From Apostichopus japonicus (taxonomy: Eukaryota > Echinodermata > Holothuroidea > Aspidochirotida > Stichopodidae), in the NCBI RefSeq assembly GCF_037975245.1, contig NC_092568.1, positions 5,372,001 to 5,436,000 on the forward strand: 64,000 bases of DNA, written 5' to 3'. Below are positions 21,401 to 32,860 of the stretch, piece after piece. The notes beneath the pieces are model-generated. The model was not told where the DNA came from and ran no database searches. It saw only the letters and a program-made list of their open reading frames with translations. Every line of letters starts with the position of its first letter. Positions within the stretch are counted from its first letter, which is position 1. Position numbers and translations under genes: made by a program.

Positions 21401-24400
21401 AGTAATGGTTATGACAGTATTTCTGGTGGTCCTCTACAAATACAGATGCTATAAGGTAGTGTAACGTATAATGAACCCTCATCCTACAAACCCCTTCACC
21501 TGTCTCCACCCTACTGCTGCACCAAATACCGTAGTTGATCCTGAGGAGAAGGATGTGACCAGGGATTGGGGTCAATGCTGTTGCAGTAACTAAAATTTAA
21601 TATCTCTAGTGCAATGGTAGTGGTGGAGACAGGTAAATGAAGGTTGGTTTATCCATTCCCAAACCGTTAAGTTGTTTTAGTTTAAAATTATTGGTAGATT
21701 ACTGCACACGTAATTACTGAAGCTTATCGATTCCCAACCAGAAACTTTTTCCTTTTTCCAAAGTTTCCATTTAAATTATTGGTTGATTAGACACTGTTGT
21801 ATAATGTGAATATTCATGAAATGGTCATTTTGGGGCAAATCATTTGTCTTCATTCAGAAAGACTTGAAAAACATGTACAAATCCTGCAAATTAAATTCCA
21901 AGTAGTTAAAGCAAGATGAGCGTAATGATCTTTGTGCAGGCTGCTTCAGTGTGTGAGATGCTAACACTATGTAATACCATAGCTTGTTCTGCTATCGCTC
22001 TAATTACAGTGTACCGTTAATAGTGTACAGCATCACCACATACCTGCATATATAACCAATTAATCAACCAGGTGAATGCAGTGCATCACAACCCTGGAAA
22101 TGTATCTTACTGTCACTTAATACTTAAGTAGGATACTCGAGTGGTACTCGAACATAGAATACTAGAACAGCTACAAATAAAGAATGGATTGTTGAAATAT
22201 TTGAAGTTCACTAACCAATGCAAAACCAACTTAAACAGAACAGATGCCTTTCATCTGGTTGTTCGGTAAAAAAAACAGATGCCTTTCATCTGGATGTCCG
22301 GTAAAACAAACAGATGGCTTTCATCTAGTTTTCCAGTAAAAAAAACAGATGCCTTTCATCTGATTGTCCGGTAAAACAAACGGATGCCTTTCATCTGGTT
22401 GTCCTGTAGAACAAACAGATGCCTTTAATCTGGTTGTCCAGTATAACAAACAGATGCCTTTCATCTGGTTGTCCTGTAATACAAACAGATGCTTTTCATC
22501 TGGTTGTCCAGACTTCCACAGTCACACATTAATATGTTTGTGTAAGACACCATTATCATTAGGAGATATTAATAGTCCTTTTTTCAGGCAAACTTTAGGA
22601 GGGGTAGGGGGAGTATTTCAACCTACCACCCCACTCTCACCCCCAAGCACAGTACCTCTGTGGGTCATCATTAGAACTACTGATTTACATTAAACCTTTT
22701 GGATAAATGAATCAGCCACCATAACCTCCGACCTCTAATGCCAAGCAATGTATTTTCTCCGACAACCAATGGTGCTCTCCATCCTTGCCCCAAATCAACA
22801 GAGGACGCATGTCATGTCAGTCCCATCTAATTAACAAGCTGCAGTCTCCGATCGTTAGCGTATCGAATGGATTACATTAATAATCATTGAAAGAGTGTTT
22901 CATGTCAAACGAATAGTTTGAAGGACCTCAATTTAAAGTTTCTTAAATCACTATTATCCCTCAGGGAAACTGCACATATTGAAGCTATAACTAGTCTGTC
23001 AGCCAGCGTGTCTATCTGCGAGTTCATCCGATGTGTCATGCTAGTCATGCCTTCATGTTATTCTGAATAGATCAGCGGGTAGGAATCAATGTGACAGTGA
23101 CCTAGGTAGAAATGCTGGAGAGATCCATGTTACATTTAACATGCCGTGTAAGGATTACTGGTAGTGTCAACCTCTTTCTTCTACTATTTCATTCTCTTCT
23201 CTGCAGTTCATCCATGGATGGTTAATTCTAGCCTCCCTGATGTTGCTGTTTGTGTTCTCATTAATATATTTGCAGTAAGTATCAGTAATTAATTTGATCA
23301 GTTTTCTACATGTAATAGATTCAAAAGGAGTCGATCGTTTGCTGTTAACAGATGAAAATACTACCGTCTCCAGGTTGCGAACAAATAAGATACCGGCTCT
23401 CGGTCAAAACGTGTCGGGAACTTCCCATACTGACGTATGAGAGTCCAATCACATGTTATTTCATAGAGTGGATTTTGAGAGAAAACATTCTCATTTGATA
23501 TTCAAACCTGAAATGTATAGTCTGTTTCAATTCCAGCTGCAAAAACAACACACAAAGCAAATTCCAATTTAACATAAATTAACTTGTCTGCATTTTATAT
23601 TGATTAATTACTTATTAATATCCGGTTAATTATGAAAAGTCTAATCCAGTGTTATTTCAAGGAGTGGATTTTCAGTGAAAACATTCAGTTTGATGATCAA
23701 CCTGATATTTTTTTTTATCCGTTTCGATTCCAGTTGCTAAACAAACGAATAGTTAATAATAGCTTGTTAGCCTGCTTATTTGGTTTAATTAATTATCTGA
23801 CAGATTAAAGTCCAAACGAAATTGATTTATTGATACTAATCTAGTTTATCCGAGAGGATATCAAGGAGGGTGACTGCATCAGTCGTCATAGATGGTAAAT
23901 CTGAGGGTTGATATAGCAGATTTGTGCTGATCAATCTGGTCAAGCTTCATAAGATATGTTGCTGTTAAACATAGTGTACATACTAAAATATGCACAGGCT
24001 GATATTACAGTCCCTATGGAATCTGTTTGTGTATCACGTTTATATCATGATCATAGATGCATTATATAGAGTGATCTCATCTTAAAAATTAATTTTGTCT
24101 GGAGAATAACAAGTAAATTGTTGACTATTATCTGATGGATGCTTTCTGCTGGTAGACAGACTCATACATCATTGGCTCTGTTTATCCATAACTTTAGACC
24201 GGAGGAGTGTGGCAGTAATACAGCGTTTATACCCTGTGATCTGAATTGAGCAAGTAGCGGATACGATGAAAGAAGAATGTTAGTCTGTCTGTCTGTCACT
24301 CTGTCACAATAAGACGAGGAAATAAGGCTCACAATAGTGATGGTCAACACTGTTAAACTTCTCTAACTAATAAGAAAATTATTGGATGAGAGCTTTTTCT

Positions 24401-26642
24401 GGTCTCTTTAGGGAAGCTAATCTAAAGCTTTTTTAATAAAACTTTCTTTTTTCCTGACAAGCTTTCATGGTGTAAACTACCCTTGGTTAGCAAACCCTTT
24501 TGTTTTAAGCCCTTTTCTTTTTCTACCCACTTCCACAGAGAGCTACTGGTTGCCTTTAACGTTCCAATGGACTACTTCACAGTATCCTTTGTGATGTGGA
24601 ACTTCGGTGTCGGAGGAATGGTAGCGATCCATTGGAAAGGTTCCCTTAAGGTCCAGCAGGCCTATCTGATCATTATTTCAGCTATGGCAGCTCTTATATT
24701 CATAAAGTACCTTCCTGAATGGACCTTGTGGATGATACTAGGCGCCATAGCCTTGTATGGTTAGTACAATGTTTGTCTATGTTGCATTCCAAGATTCCTC
24801 TCAATGCATTCCAATGGTCAAAGGTCACAATGGTAGCATTCAATGTTTAATCCTTAGCCAAAGAGGGACTCTGTGAATTTCAATTTTTTTTCATCCAATT
24901 TGATCATAGAGGTAACCTCCAGATACAACTAGTTTCAGATATTTCAGAAGGGAAATCCCCCATAAAAATTGCTTTTACCAGTTTCGGTTGAAATGACTAA
25001 AATGCTCTGTTGAGTAGAACAAATTTATTGACTTAATTGTAGCAATGTTGATAAAGGGTGGTTTTATAATTGGTTTTAATCCCTGTCTATTTTTTATAAT
25101 TTTATTATCATCGTTGCAGATTTATTTGCTGTACTTACACCTCACGGACCGTTGAAGATATTAGTGGAGCTTGCCCAAGATAGAAACGAGACTCTCTTTC
25201 CAGCTCTCATATACTCCTGTAAGTGGTCACTCTTCCATTCTTCACAAAGCAACTTTGAATGATTTATTTCTCTTTAAACATTGAAGAACGACGGGGTATA
25301 TGCAGCTCCACGGGTGCAAAGCTTCCATTTCCCTCAGCGTGTTTAAATGTACGGCTGTTCTGTTGTGATTTGCATATTCCTCTGTAGATTTTGTGGGGCA
25401 AACATTCTTTCAGGATACAAAAAACTGTGCACCACAGTATCTGCTGCGCTCTTTAGAAACAGTTTTTGATTTTTTTCCTGTCTCGTCTGCAGCTACCATG
25501 ATTTGGATAGTCTCCATGGCCGATGTGGACCCTCAACCAAAGAATAGTCCTGCAACCGAGGAGGGTAGCTCTCAAGAGCCTCTACAGGATACAAACCAAA
25601 CTGGTAAGAACTACTTTAGTATATTCAAGAAAATTTGTATAAAAGTCTGAGAGCCTTACAGAAGAACCTGCTAGGATAAGAGATGTCAGGCTCTCTAACT
25701 TACATATATATATTTGTAAGATAATGCAAGGCTTTTTTCCAGTTGAGAGATAAATAGCTCTTTTGTGTTTGTTGTTGTTGTTTTTTAGCTCCTTGAAATA
25801 TCAAGAGATTTGTTTGTAATTGAAAGGAACTGATTTTACTTGTGTTTGCCAATAAGGATAAAATTGATCTGGAAAGTAAAGTATTTATGAGATTGTGCCA
25901 ATCAAAAGTTATAATTTGTCCTGAGATAGAGTCGCATTACGTCGTTTGTATGAATAACTTTCTTGTAGTTTTAGCACTTACTGAAGATATTTGTTGAATT
26001 CTAGCTTGACTGAGTACTTTTGGTTCTTTACCAACTGTTATTGGATAGATGGCAACGTCATAAAACCTAGGCTTCCAGCAGCTTCCTCTATTGTAAAATG
26101 TCACTGCTTTTTCTTTGATACTGAAATTGTTCTTTGGATGAACCTTCCAACATTTTTAAATACATATTTTGAAGTATTGCAAAAATATGAAGTTTCTTTC
26201 AGAATTCTATTTTTAAGTTTTGAAACTGATAAATTTTTTATCTTCTGTTACAATTTTTTTTTTTTACATTTTTCAACTTTGTTTTAATAGGAGCAGATGA
26301 AGATGCTGAGCTTGAGAATGGCGGTTTTGACAGTAACTTTGTACAGAGACAGACTGACTATGCAGAGCGGTCTCAAAGCATGAATTCAGAAGATGCAAGA
26401 GCAGCAGCCAGAGCTCTTAGGCAGGGAGAAGGAGGAGGGGGAGGGCGGGCAGCCCCATCCACCCGACCAACACCTCCAACAGATGATGAGGATGACGAAG
26501 AACGTATGTGTGAATTAATAATATATATGCACAGGAATGGAGAGTATAGGAAGATGAATATAGATATATCTATATATGGTAATGGAGAGTATAGTGAGAT
26601 GAATAAAGATATCTATATATGGGAATGGAGGGTATAGGGAGA

Positions 26643-26673
<31 letters not shown>

Positions 26674-28240
26674 CTATATACAGGAGTAGAGAGATGAATA
26701 AATATCCATATACAGGAGTGGAGAGTAGAGGGAGATGAATATAGATATATATCTACTGTATATACAGGAGTAGAGAGTATAGGGAGATGAATATATATGT
26801 ATATATATATATATATATACAGGAATGGAGAGTATAGGGAGATGAATATAGATATATCTATATATGGGGATGAATGCTGGAGGGAGCTGAATAATTTATA
26901 TCCATATAGGGGAAAGGAGGCTATTGGGATATTGAAAGATATATCCATATACAGGGATGTAGGCTGGAGGGAGCTGATATATATATTTATATATATATAT
27001 ATATATATATATGTATTTGTCGATATATGATGTTTGTTTCACAGATGGTGGTTGATGGTGATGTTACATTTAAGAAGACCATCATAGCTGCTCTGTTATT
27101 ACTACAAATTGGGAGTATTATTTTGTTGTTTATATTCCTCTAAATCTGTTATTTTTACAAATTTCTGTTCTCTCTCATGTTTTCCTTTTAGGTGGTGTAA
27201 AGCTTGGTCTGGGTGATTTTATATTTTATAGTGTCTTGGTTGGCAAGGCCTCCCTCTATGGTGATTGGACAACAACTTTGGCATGTTTTGTTGCCATACT
27301 TGTAGTAAGTGGATTTAAATCTTAACTTCTGTTGAATGTGGTAGAAAGTTTATTGGTAATCTGTTCTGCCTCCAGTAGTAGAAATAAGAAACTTTTGGTA
27401 CTTTAGGCAGAAAATGATATAATCAAGCATAAATGAAAGTAAGTGCCCTGCAAACATTTTAGGGCAGTGCCTTAATGCGATGTATAACTAGCTAATTAAG
27501 AGACCTCAAATGTTGGTATAAACACACAGATCTCTTAGTTAGATTGAGAGATATCCAAAAATTATATTTCTTTGTTAGATTGTTTCAAGGTTTCTCTCCA
27601 ACACCCTCTAATGGAAAATTCTGTGCATTTATCTAATTTTACTTGTAATCCATGAAAAACAAAATACATTGATTCTGCTAAGCCCTCAAATCATTCCTTA
27701 ATGTATCCAGTAATAACATACATGTACGACATATTCTTTTTGGAAATTTAAACAAACAAAAATGCAACTTAAAAATAGCAACACGGAATCATTGACTTTG
27801 AATTTATGGTCCTTGATTTAATCGTACAGAAATAACACTGTGTCACTTACCTGTCTCCCCACAACAATTGTACTCTAGCTGAACCATGTCTATTGTTTAC
27901 TGGTCACAGTAATAGCACAGACCTGCTACAGTGACCAGGCACAACCAGTCATTGGTCAACCTCCACTTTCTATCACCGAAAGTGTCTAGTGGGAAAGTTT
28001 GATCAGGTTACAGATAGCTTTCATGGGCTGTCAAGATCAAGTACCATCTGCGGTGACTTACGGCCTTTTTTCTTCTCTTCGCAGGGTCTGTGTCTGACGT
28101 TAATCCTCTTGGCAATCTTCAAGAAAGCGTTACCAGCTCTGCCTATCTCAATAGCGTTCGGTCTGACCTTTTATTTCACAACCTCTTACATTGTCTTTCC
28201 TTTCACCGATATTTGCGCTCAGGAGCAGGTATTTATTTGA
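12410..28240 (+). CDS. PSEN: Presenilin, catalytic aspartyl protease subunit of gamma-secretase, 10 coding exons
   Basis: Exons: 12410-12556, 19942-20183, 21314-21455, 23207-23274, 24539-24759, 25120-25218, 25493-25603, 26291-26503, 27192-27304, 28085-28240 (stop TGA). Total 1512 nt, 503 residues; human PSEN1 has 467. Presenilins cut type I membrane proteins such as Notch and APP inside the membrane, with nicastrin, APH-1 and PEN-2. Landmarks: acidic Gln-rich N-terminus, then [18 protein letters not shown] (TM1, about 93-119); [31 protein letters not shown] at 273-274 and GLGD at 420-423, the two catalytic aspartates; PALP at 469-472. The hydrophilic loop (about 307-415) carries a Gly-rich run and an acidic DDEDDEE block before RGVKLGLGD. 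The Asp274 codon is split by an intron. Intron 1 is about 7.4 kb and contains a second possible first exon. All essential motifs are intact, so the gene is probably functional. Confidence 0.97.
12620..13130. other. Cluster of TAGCCTA/TAGGCTA-type words at start of presenilin intron 1
   Basis: Just downstream of the first coding exon, words such as TTAGCCTACA (near 12640), ATAGCCTATG (near 12807), TTAGCCTAGCC (near 13047) and the palindrome TAGCCTAGGCTA (near 13122) recur. Similar clusters lie upstream of KNL1 and of the small minus-strand gene. A role is not known; a 5'-end-associated sequence class is an inference. A 13-bp G run follows near 13060. Confidence 0.4.
18450..18560 (+). CDS. PSEN: Alternative first coding exon of presenilin
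   Basis: An open 111-bp block starting ATGGTTCGTCAAACC and ending CGTCAG at a strong GTAGGT donor. It encodes 37 residues with no stop, including an acidic patch (GSEDDE, then DSEEE), much like the charged cytosolic N-termini of presenilins. It ends in phase 0, exactly matching the phase-0 acceptor of presenilin exon 2 at 19942, so splicing yields a 491-residue isoform with a different N-terminus. No acceptor is needed because the ATG would be in a first exon. The exon at 12410 fits equally well, so two alternative promoters are likely; transcript data would decide. Confidence 0.6.
18586..18832 (+). repeat. Two-copy tandem duplication, about 122 bp unit, in presenilin intron 1
   Basis: Copy 1 (about 18586-18705) and copy 2 (about 18708-18832) both run from AACTCCAGG through ACAGAGTAACTACAGTA, CTTCTCTCCCTCAGTG, CCTCAAAGATTAATGTAT and CTGTCATGTATA to a final TAGGTAAATG. 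They differ by small indels and substitutions. The unit starts 25 bp after the donor of the alternative first exon. Confidence 0.85.
22241..22513 (+). repeat. Minisatellite, 8 copies of an exact 35-bp period
   Basis: Units start at 22241 and every 35 bp to 22486. Each begins CAGATGCCTTTCATCTG, an imperfect hairpin (CAGATG...CATCTG), followed by GTTGTCCGGTAAAACAAA with substitutions. Period length is perfectly kept while bases vary, indicating unequal exchange without indels. It lies in the presenilin intron 21456-23206. An ORF across it is an artefact of 35 not being a multiple of three in open frames. Confidence 0.95.
23437..23755 (+). repeat. Diverged direct repeat, two copies of about 115 bp, in presenilin intron 4
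   Basis: Copy 1 (about 23437-23555) and copy 2 (about 23638-23755) share GTTATTTCA, GAGTGGATTTT, GAAAACATTC, TTTGAT and ATTCCAG in the same order and spacing. An AT-rich spacer separates them. Probably an old local duplication or a two-part element; no coding potential. Confidence 0.6.
25655..25697 (+). repeat. Diverged fragment of the CCTGCTAGGAT repeat family
   Basis: AGAAGAACCTGCTAGGATAA followed by GAGATGTCAGGC and a CTAACTTA end matches, with gaps, the right arm of the hairpin at 30738-30774 (GAAGAAGATCCTGCTAGGAT, then CGAAACGTCAGGCCAACTTA). Two related copies 5 kb apart show that this word string is a dispersed repeat. Confidence 0.55.
26530..27015 (+). repeat. AT-rich minisatellite, GGAATGGAGAGTATAGGGAGATGAATATA-type units with (TA)n
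   Basis: About eight variable units combining GGAGAGTATAGGGAGATGAA with stretches of ATATAT of changing length, plus a variant end type GGGATG..GGCTGGAGGGAGCTGA. It begins about 25 bp after the donor of presenilin exon 8 (26503) and fills most of that intron. Unit length varies because of TA expansion. ORFs on both strands here are repeat artefacts. Confidence 0.9.
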
Positions 28241-30678
28241 TGGCAGTCTAAGCTACCAAACAGGACATAACCGCTAATCTGGAATCAGCTGTATGCAACA
28301 GAAAAAAAGTATTAATAGTGATATTAATTATTGCTATAATAGCGCAGAATCCAATAAAAGTTGATCAAAGTTTTACAGTTGAAGACGAAAGAAAGAATGA
28401 AAAAGAAAACATCTAATAACAATGTGTAAGTAAATGGATGAGTTTTAAGATGATTTTTAAACTAATCAAGTGAGTCTAGAGATTTAATATCTACTGGAAG
28501 TTAGGTTCCTAATGTATGTGTAGCATATCAAGAAAGGATAAGGGGAACAAGGGGCTAGGGTTAAATACCCTTCCCCCTTGCCCACAAGATTTATAGCTTA
28601 CTGGTGATTTGAGGCTGCTGTGACACAAAGTCTTTTCCACATTTGAAATAGATTCCTAGTAAGGACGATAATTACATCAGATTACCATAAACACTCATTT
28701 GAATACGTTTCCTGAAGCTCAGACACTGTGTCTTCAAATTCATGTGAATTGTGTGTTCTGATTCTAATGCTCCAGTTTGAGTCGGGTATATTAAATGCAT
28801 TTGTAGCCAGACAAAAACACAGTGACCAGGCATAGATATAATTTTAGGTTTGTGAAAATTACATGTGACACTTTCCCATGAAGGTAGGACCCAGTTAACT
28901 CTAAGATCGTGGGGACAACTTGAAAAGGCGGAATGCGCACACAAAAATTAATATATTAAGGCAAAGTGGTGTGTTTACTGTGCACATGGATCTTGTATTG
29001 AAAACAATGGGGTCAATTAAACTTAAAGAAAAATGTTAAATTATATAAATGGGTAACTTACAGATCTTCTTAGAGTTCTTACATCATATCAGGACTCCAC
29101 TCGATGTATTGGGAAGAAAAATGCTTAAAAGTCCCAACGAAAAAAGAAAAAAAATGGCGGCACGGTTCGACCAAATACAATTGAAAATGAAATCTCCTTG
29201 GGATACTTCCGAGGTAGTTCACACAGTAGGGGACATCTCTGGGGTAGGTTGGCTCTCTGGATGGCTTGCCACTCGGAGAAAATAACGTCTTAGGGTGTCT
29301 TGGTGTCTAGGACGGGCTGTTCATCTCAGGGGGTGGGTCATCGCAGGGCTTCACTTCTATATGTGATGGCTTGGCTTCTACCGCTAGTCTTACACATGAT
29401 CAGATTCTATTACGTATCAACCGCCTCTTCCCTCCCACCCCCCCTCTCCCCATTGCCTTACTGTCCCACTCATATTGCTTCTCTGCAAGATGGAAGCACT
29501 GACTTTGCCATTGTAAACCTCAAAAAAGGGTAACCTGAAAAAGATGTTCAGACTACACAAAATCAGAAGCAAAAATAAAAATTGATCAAAGGTTATTTTA
29601 CTCGGTACCACTAAACACTTTTGTTTTCTTTCACTTTGATACCTTTTGACCTCTAAAATATTTACAACTTTATCTGAAATCTTTCTGTCAAACAGTTTGA
29701 AACTAATATTTTGCCAGCCATTTTCTCTCTTTTAGCCATATTGGACAATCCTCAAGCCATTGCAATGTTACATTGGTCTAAAGTTAGATGTGTTCATTCA
29801 TGAGTAGAAAATGATTGCACACTACATTAGACAACTAAATATAAATCACAAATATAAATGAACCTAGCTTTATTTCAGCGGTACAACTGATTGTCTAGCA
29901 TAGCTCTGACAGACCTTTTCAATTCAGCCCTACTTAAAGGGGTAGCATTGGTTATAAATCTTGGTCAGTTATTCTTGCAGGATCTTAGTTGCAGTTGGTC
30001 CAGATTTATAAAGCTTGCCACATTTTTGTGCTGTCCTTAGTCAAGAATGTTTCTTTTCAGATTAATGATTTACTTTAAAGCTTAAAAATAGATATTTCCT
30101 TTCATGAATCTATTAATTTACCTTTGTTTGAGTTAACAAAAATCAGGCCAGTTGCCAAATAATATTATTTTATGATTTTTTTTGAAATTTAGTTAGTATG
30201 AAAAACTTATCATAGAATAAATTACTTTTCTCATTAACACCTGTTAAGATGTAGCATTGCTCACTGTTTTGGGTTGTGTATTTTTTAGTTTAGAATTAGG
30301 TCTTTGCAGACTAAGGTTGTTAAGTTAGGTCATTTACTTCTTTATACCATTTTCTTAAATTTATTTTTAATGCTTAATGTGTTTTTGATATCTATTTTTG
30401 TAATAAAGATAAGAATGTTTAGCTTAATTGACTGTATCTATTATGAGACATAAAAAGAAATTATTCTAAGTTTAAGTCATAACCTTTTTGTTTCTGTTGA
30501 AACAAAAGAGGTTTATTGACCGTTCCTTCCGATTAGTGAATGACAATAGTATGGCATTAAAAAATAAAAGTTAAAATTTTCAATGGTACAGACTATTTAA
30601 AGAACTAAAATAAAACAAACCTGTTAGCAAACTGCTTATCCACTAACGAGCCTATGTAGGAGAATGTGCAAAAGTAAT
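28241..30678 (+). other. Presenilin 3' flank / probable 3'UTR, then gene-free DNA
   Basis: No coding region supported. The first AATAAA after the presenilin stop is at 28353-28358, only 113 bases on; presenilin 3'UTRs are commonly longer, so later AT-rich signals could be used instead. The remainder is AT-rich with a C run near 29433. I see no RNA gene. Confidence 0.4.
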
Positions 30679-30774
30679 TTGGCCTGCCATTTCGATCCTA
30701 GCAGGATCTTCTTCACAGGATTCAATCATTCAGTCTCTGAAGAAGATCCTGCTAGGATCGAAACGTCAGGCCAA
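30679..30774. repeat. Hairpin: 22-bp perfect inverted repeat inside about 36-bp imperfect arms
   Basis: The left core 30694-30715 begins GATCCTAGCAGGATC and is matched base for base, in reverse complement, by 30738-30759. The loop is 22 bases. The arms extend with a few mismatches outward to TTGGCCTG (30679) and CAGGCCAA (30774). A shorter diverged relative of the right arm lies at 25655-25697. This looks like a dispersed foldback repeat or the head-to-head joining of two copies of one. Confidence 0.85.
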
Positions 30775-31259
30775 CTTATTTTTACACATTATAAAGAACT
30801 ATCAGTGCAGGTTGCAATTTCATACCACCTTTCATCAAAGGTCATTGATTCATCCGGCTTCAAATTGGCTTGTAAGCTTAGCATCCAGACAACAAGACAT
30901 CTCATGGAAGCAACATTGAAAGCACTAACAAATCATGGGTGTATCTCCAACCTCTGTTTACTCAAAATGCAGATTTGCCATGCACACCTCTCAAGAACGA
31001 ATGGTGTTGAATTTGTCATCAGATGCTCTGCTTTTCATATGTCGGCTAGAGGAACATTCTTTGTAAAGAGTTAGTAGAATTACCAAAAACAATGGATCAA
31101 CATTAACAGTTAAGCCTGTTCCTAAAGAAGCTGACATTATCATCAACTTTGCCTGGAGGTAGTCAAGGGCAGTCACATAGTTCAATATGAAGGTGAAGAA
31201 ACAGACCTATTTTTGGATTTGTTGTTTGAGTAATAGCACAAAATGTCTGCCCTAAGTCA

Positions 31260-31824
31260 GGATTGGTTCAGGTGTTTGAAATGTCTATTTTGTATGAAAG
31301 AGCACAAAAAGACAAAAAGAACAGTGAAGAACTACCATGATAGCATGCTCTGTTAAGGAGATATGACACTTTGAAGATATCAAAATTTCTTTGAAAACGA
31401 CTGGTGTAGAAAGACTTACTGTGAGGGTGTGACGTCACATCCTCACTTCCTTAACATTTGTGAATATATTTCTTTAAAAATTATTTACATTTTTAACACA
31501 TTTGAAAATAATATAATCAAAAATTCTCACATGTTTAATCTCAAATACTTACTTTGACAAATATGAGATCTCCTGACATATCTTTTGGTTGAAAGTCATG
31601 AAATCTCACAAAATATTTAGAGAGAAAAACAAAGACTTTGCAGCAATATGAGGATGTGACATCACAGCTAGTCAGATTTCAGCAGTTTCTACACAATCTG
31701 ATAAAACTTTACACTTGAATATCTCTTTAACCGAAAAAGATATTTGAACAGTTTTTTCACCATTGTGTTTCTTTTATTGTCCTCTTTCATATAACATAAA
31801 CATGTATGACAACTGAACCAATCC
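31260..31824. mobile_element. MITE-like element with long (about 200 bp) diverged inverted repeats
   Basis: The left end GGATTGGTTCAG (31260) is the reverse complement of CTGAACCAATCC at 31813-31824. Going inward, the two sides keep matching in order: TATGAAAGAG, GTTAAGGAGATAT versus GTTAAAGAGATAT, TGTAGAAA, then a shared TGTGACGTCACATCCTCA-type block (31428-31445 on the left; TGTGATGTCACATCCTCA read on the minus strand near 31654-31671). There is no coding capacity. Long inverted repeats around a short AT-rich core are typical of foldback or MITE elements. No clear target-site duplication was found, so the superfamily is open. Confidence 0.72.
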
Positions 31825-32559
31825 TTTAACTGTTTAGTGACCTGTTGATCGTACTACAGTGATATACTATAGTGGATTAATGAATCAGTCGACCGATATC
31901 CTTGGGATAATTTTAGACGAGCAGTCATCTGTATGGTCAAAACGTCACTATATCAGGAAAGTCGTTTTTTCTTCTTTTTTTTTGTTTCTTTTCTTTAGTT
32001 GAATGTGACTGGGTTAATGTACCATTCAAAATGTCCACGTGCAAGTTTAATTATGGCATTATTATGTTCTTTGTACAAACTTTTATGTACATAAATCTTC
32101 ATGTCACAATTTTGTTAAAACCCGTTTTCAAAATAAAAATTTGAAGAAATGGAAAAAGAGACGTTTTTGTACCTCATTGTTCTCGAAACGAGAAATGGAA
32201 TCCTTTTGTTTTGTTGTAGCCAGTTTTCATCCGGAGTGAGAAAAAAATGTCATATTGTAAAATGTATCTTCAACATTTGCTTCGCCCACCACACACCCTA
32301 GATATCAATATGTCAACTGTTTTGTTGAAGACTATTGCCCCCCCCACCCCCCCAAAAAAATAAAAACAGAACTATTTTGATAACGTCATTGCCGTCGAGA
32401 TCTTATCCATGTTAATGCAGTAACTAGATAGTTACAGAGAAATCGTGCGGTTATAATAATATAATGAATAATGTTTAGCTTTCTTCCTTTTTTTTTGGTT
32501 TTGATGATAATCATAACCTTGGCATTCATGATGGCGTATGCGTGTGTGTGAGTGCGTTT
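31825..32559. other. Gene-free AT-rich DNA
   Basis: No gene, RNA or repeat recognised apart from a C-rich run near 32338-32352 and T-rich tracts near 31967 and 32487. Confidence 0.5.
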
Positions 32560-32860
32560 TGTGACATCCAGCTTGTAAACACGACACTCAAGAAGGGAAG
32601 ATCAGACCAATTTCATATTTGATGTGTAGAAGTACCACATTAAGTATGAAAAGCCTATTGTTTTTGGTGGAGGTCAAAGGTCACCTGGGTGAACTTGTGA
32701 AAACCTTGTAAACACGATATCTCAAGAAGGGAAGGTCATGCCAAATTCTTATTTGGTGTGTAGAAGCACCACATCGAGTACAAAATATATATTGTTTTTG
32801 GTGGAGGTCAAAGGTCATTTGGGGTCACCAGGGGTCAAATTGTGAAACAATTGTAAACAT
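32560..32860 (+). repeat. Two tandem units of about 130 bp containing AGGTCAAAGGTCA
   Basis: Each unit runs TTGTAAACACGA..CTCAAGAAGGGAAG, then GTGTAGAAG.ACCACAT, then ATTGTTTTTGGTGGAGGTCA followed by AAGGTCA. Unit 1 starts about 32573 and unit 2 about 32707; unit 2 carries an additional GGGGTCACCAGGGGTCA. AGGTCA-A-AGGTCA occurs at 32671-32683 and 32805-32817. This is the direct-repeat-1 arrangement bound by nuclear receptors such as HNF4 or RXR dimers; whether it works as such here is unknown. Confidence 0.85.

Noticed and set aside
22236-22513. CRISPR array
   Set aside because: The 35-bp units are contiguous with no unique spacers; it is a eukaryotic minisatellite.
30664-31074. 136-aa open frame downstream of presenilin
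   Set aside because: It starts inside a dispersed hairpin repeat, has no recognisable domain and no supporting splice or start context.
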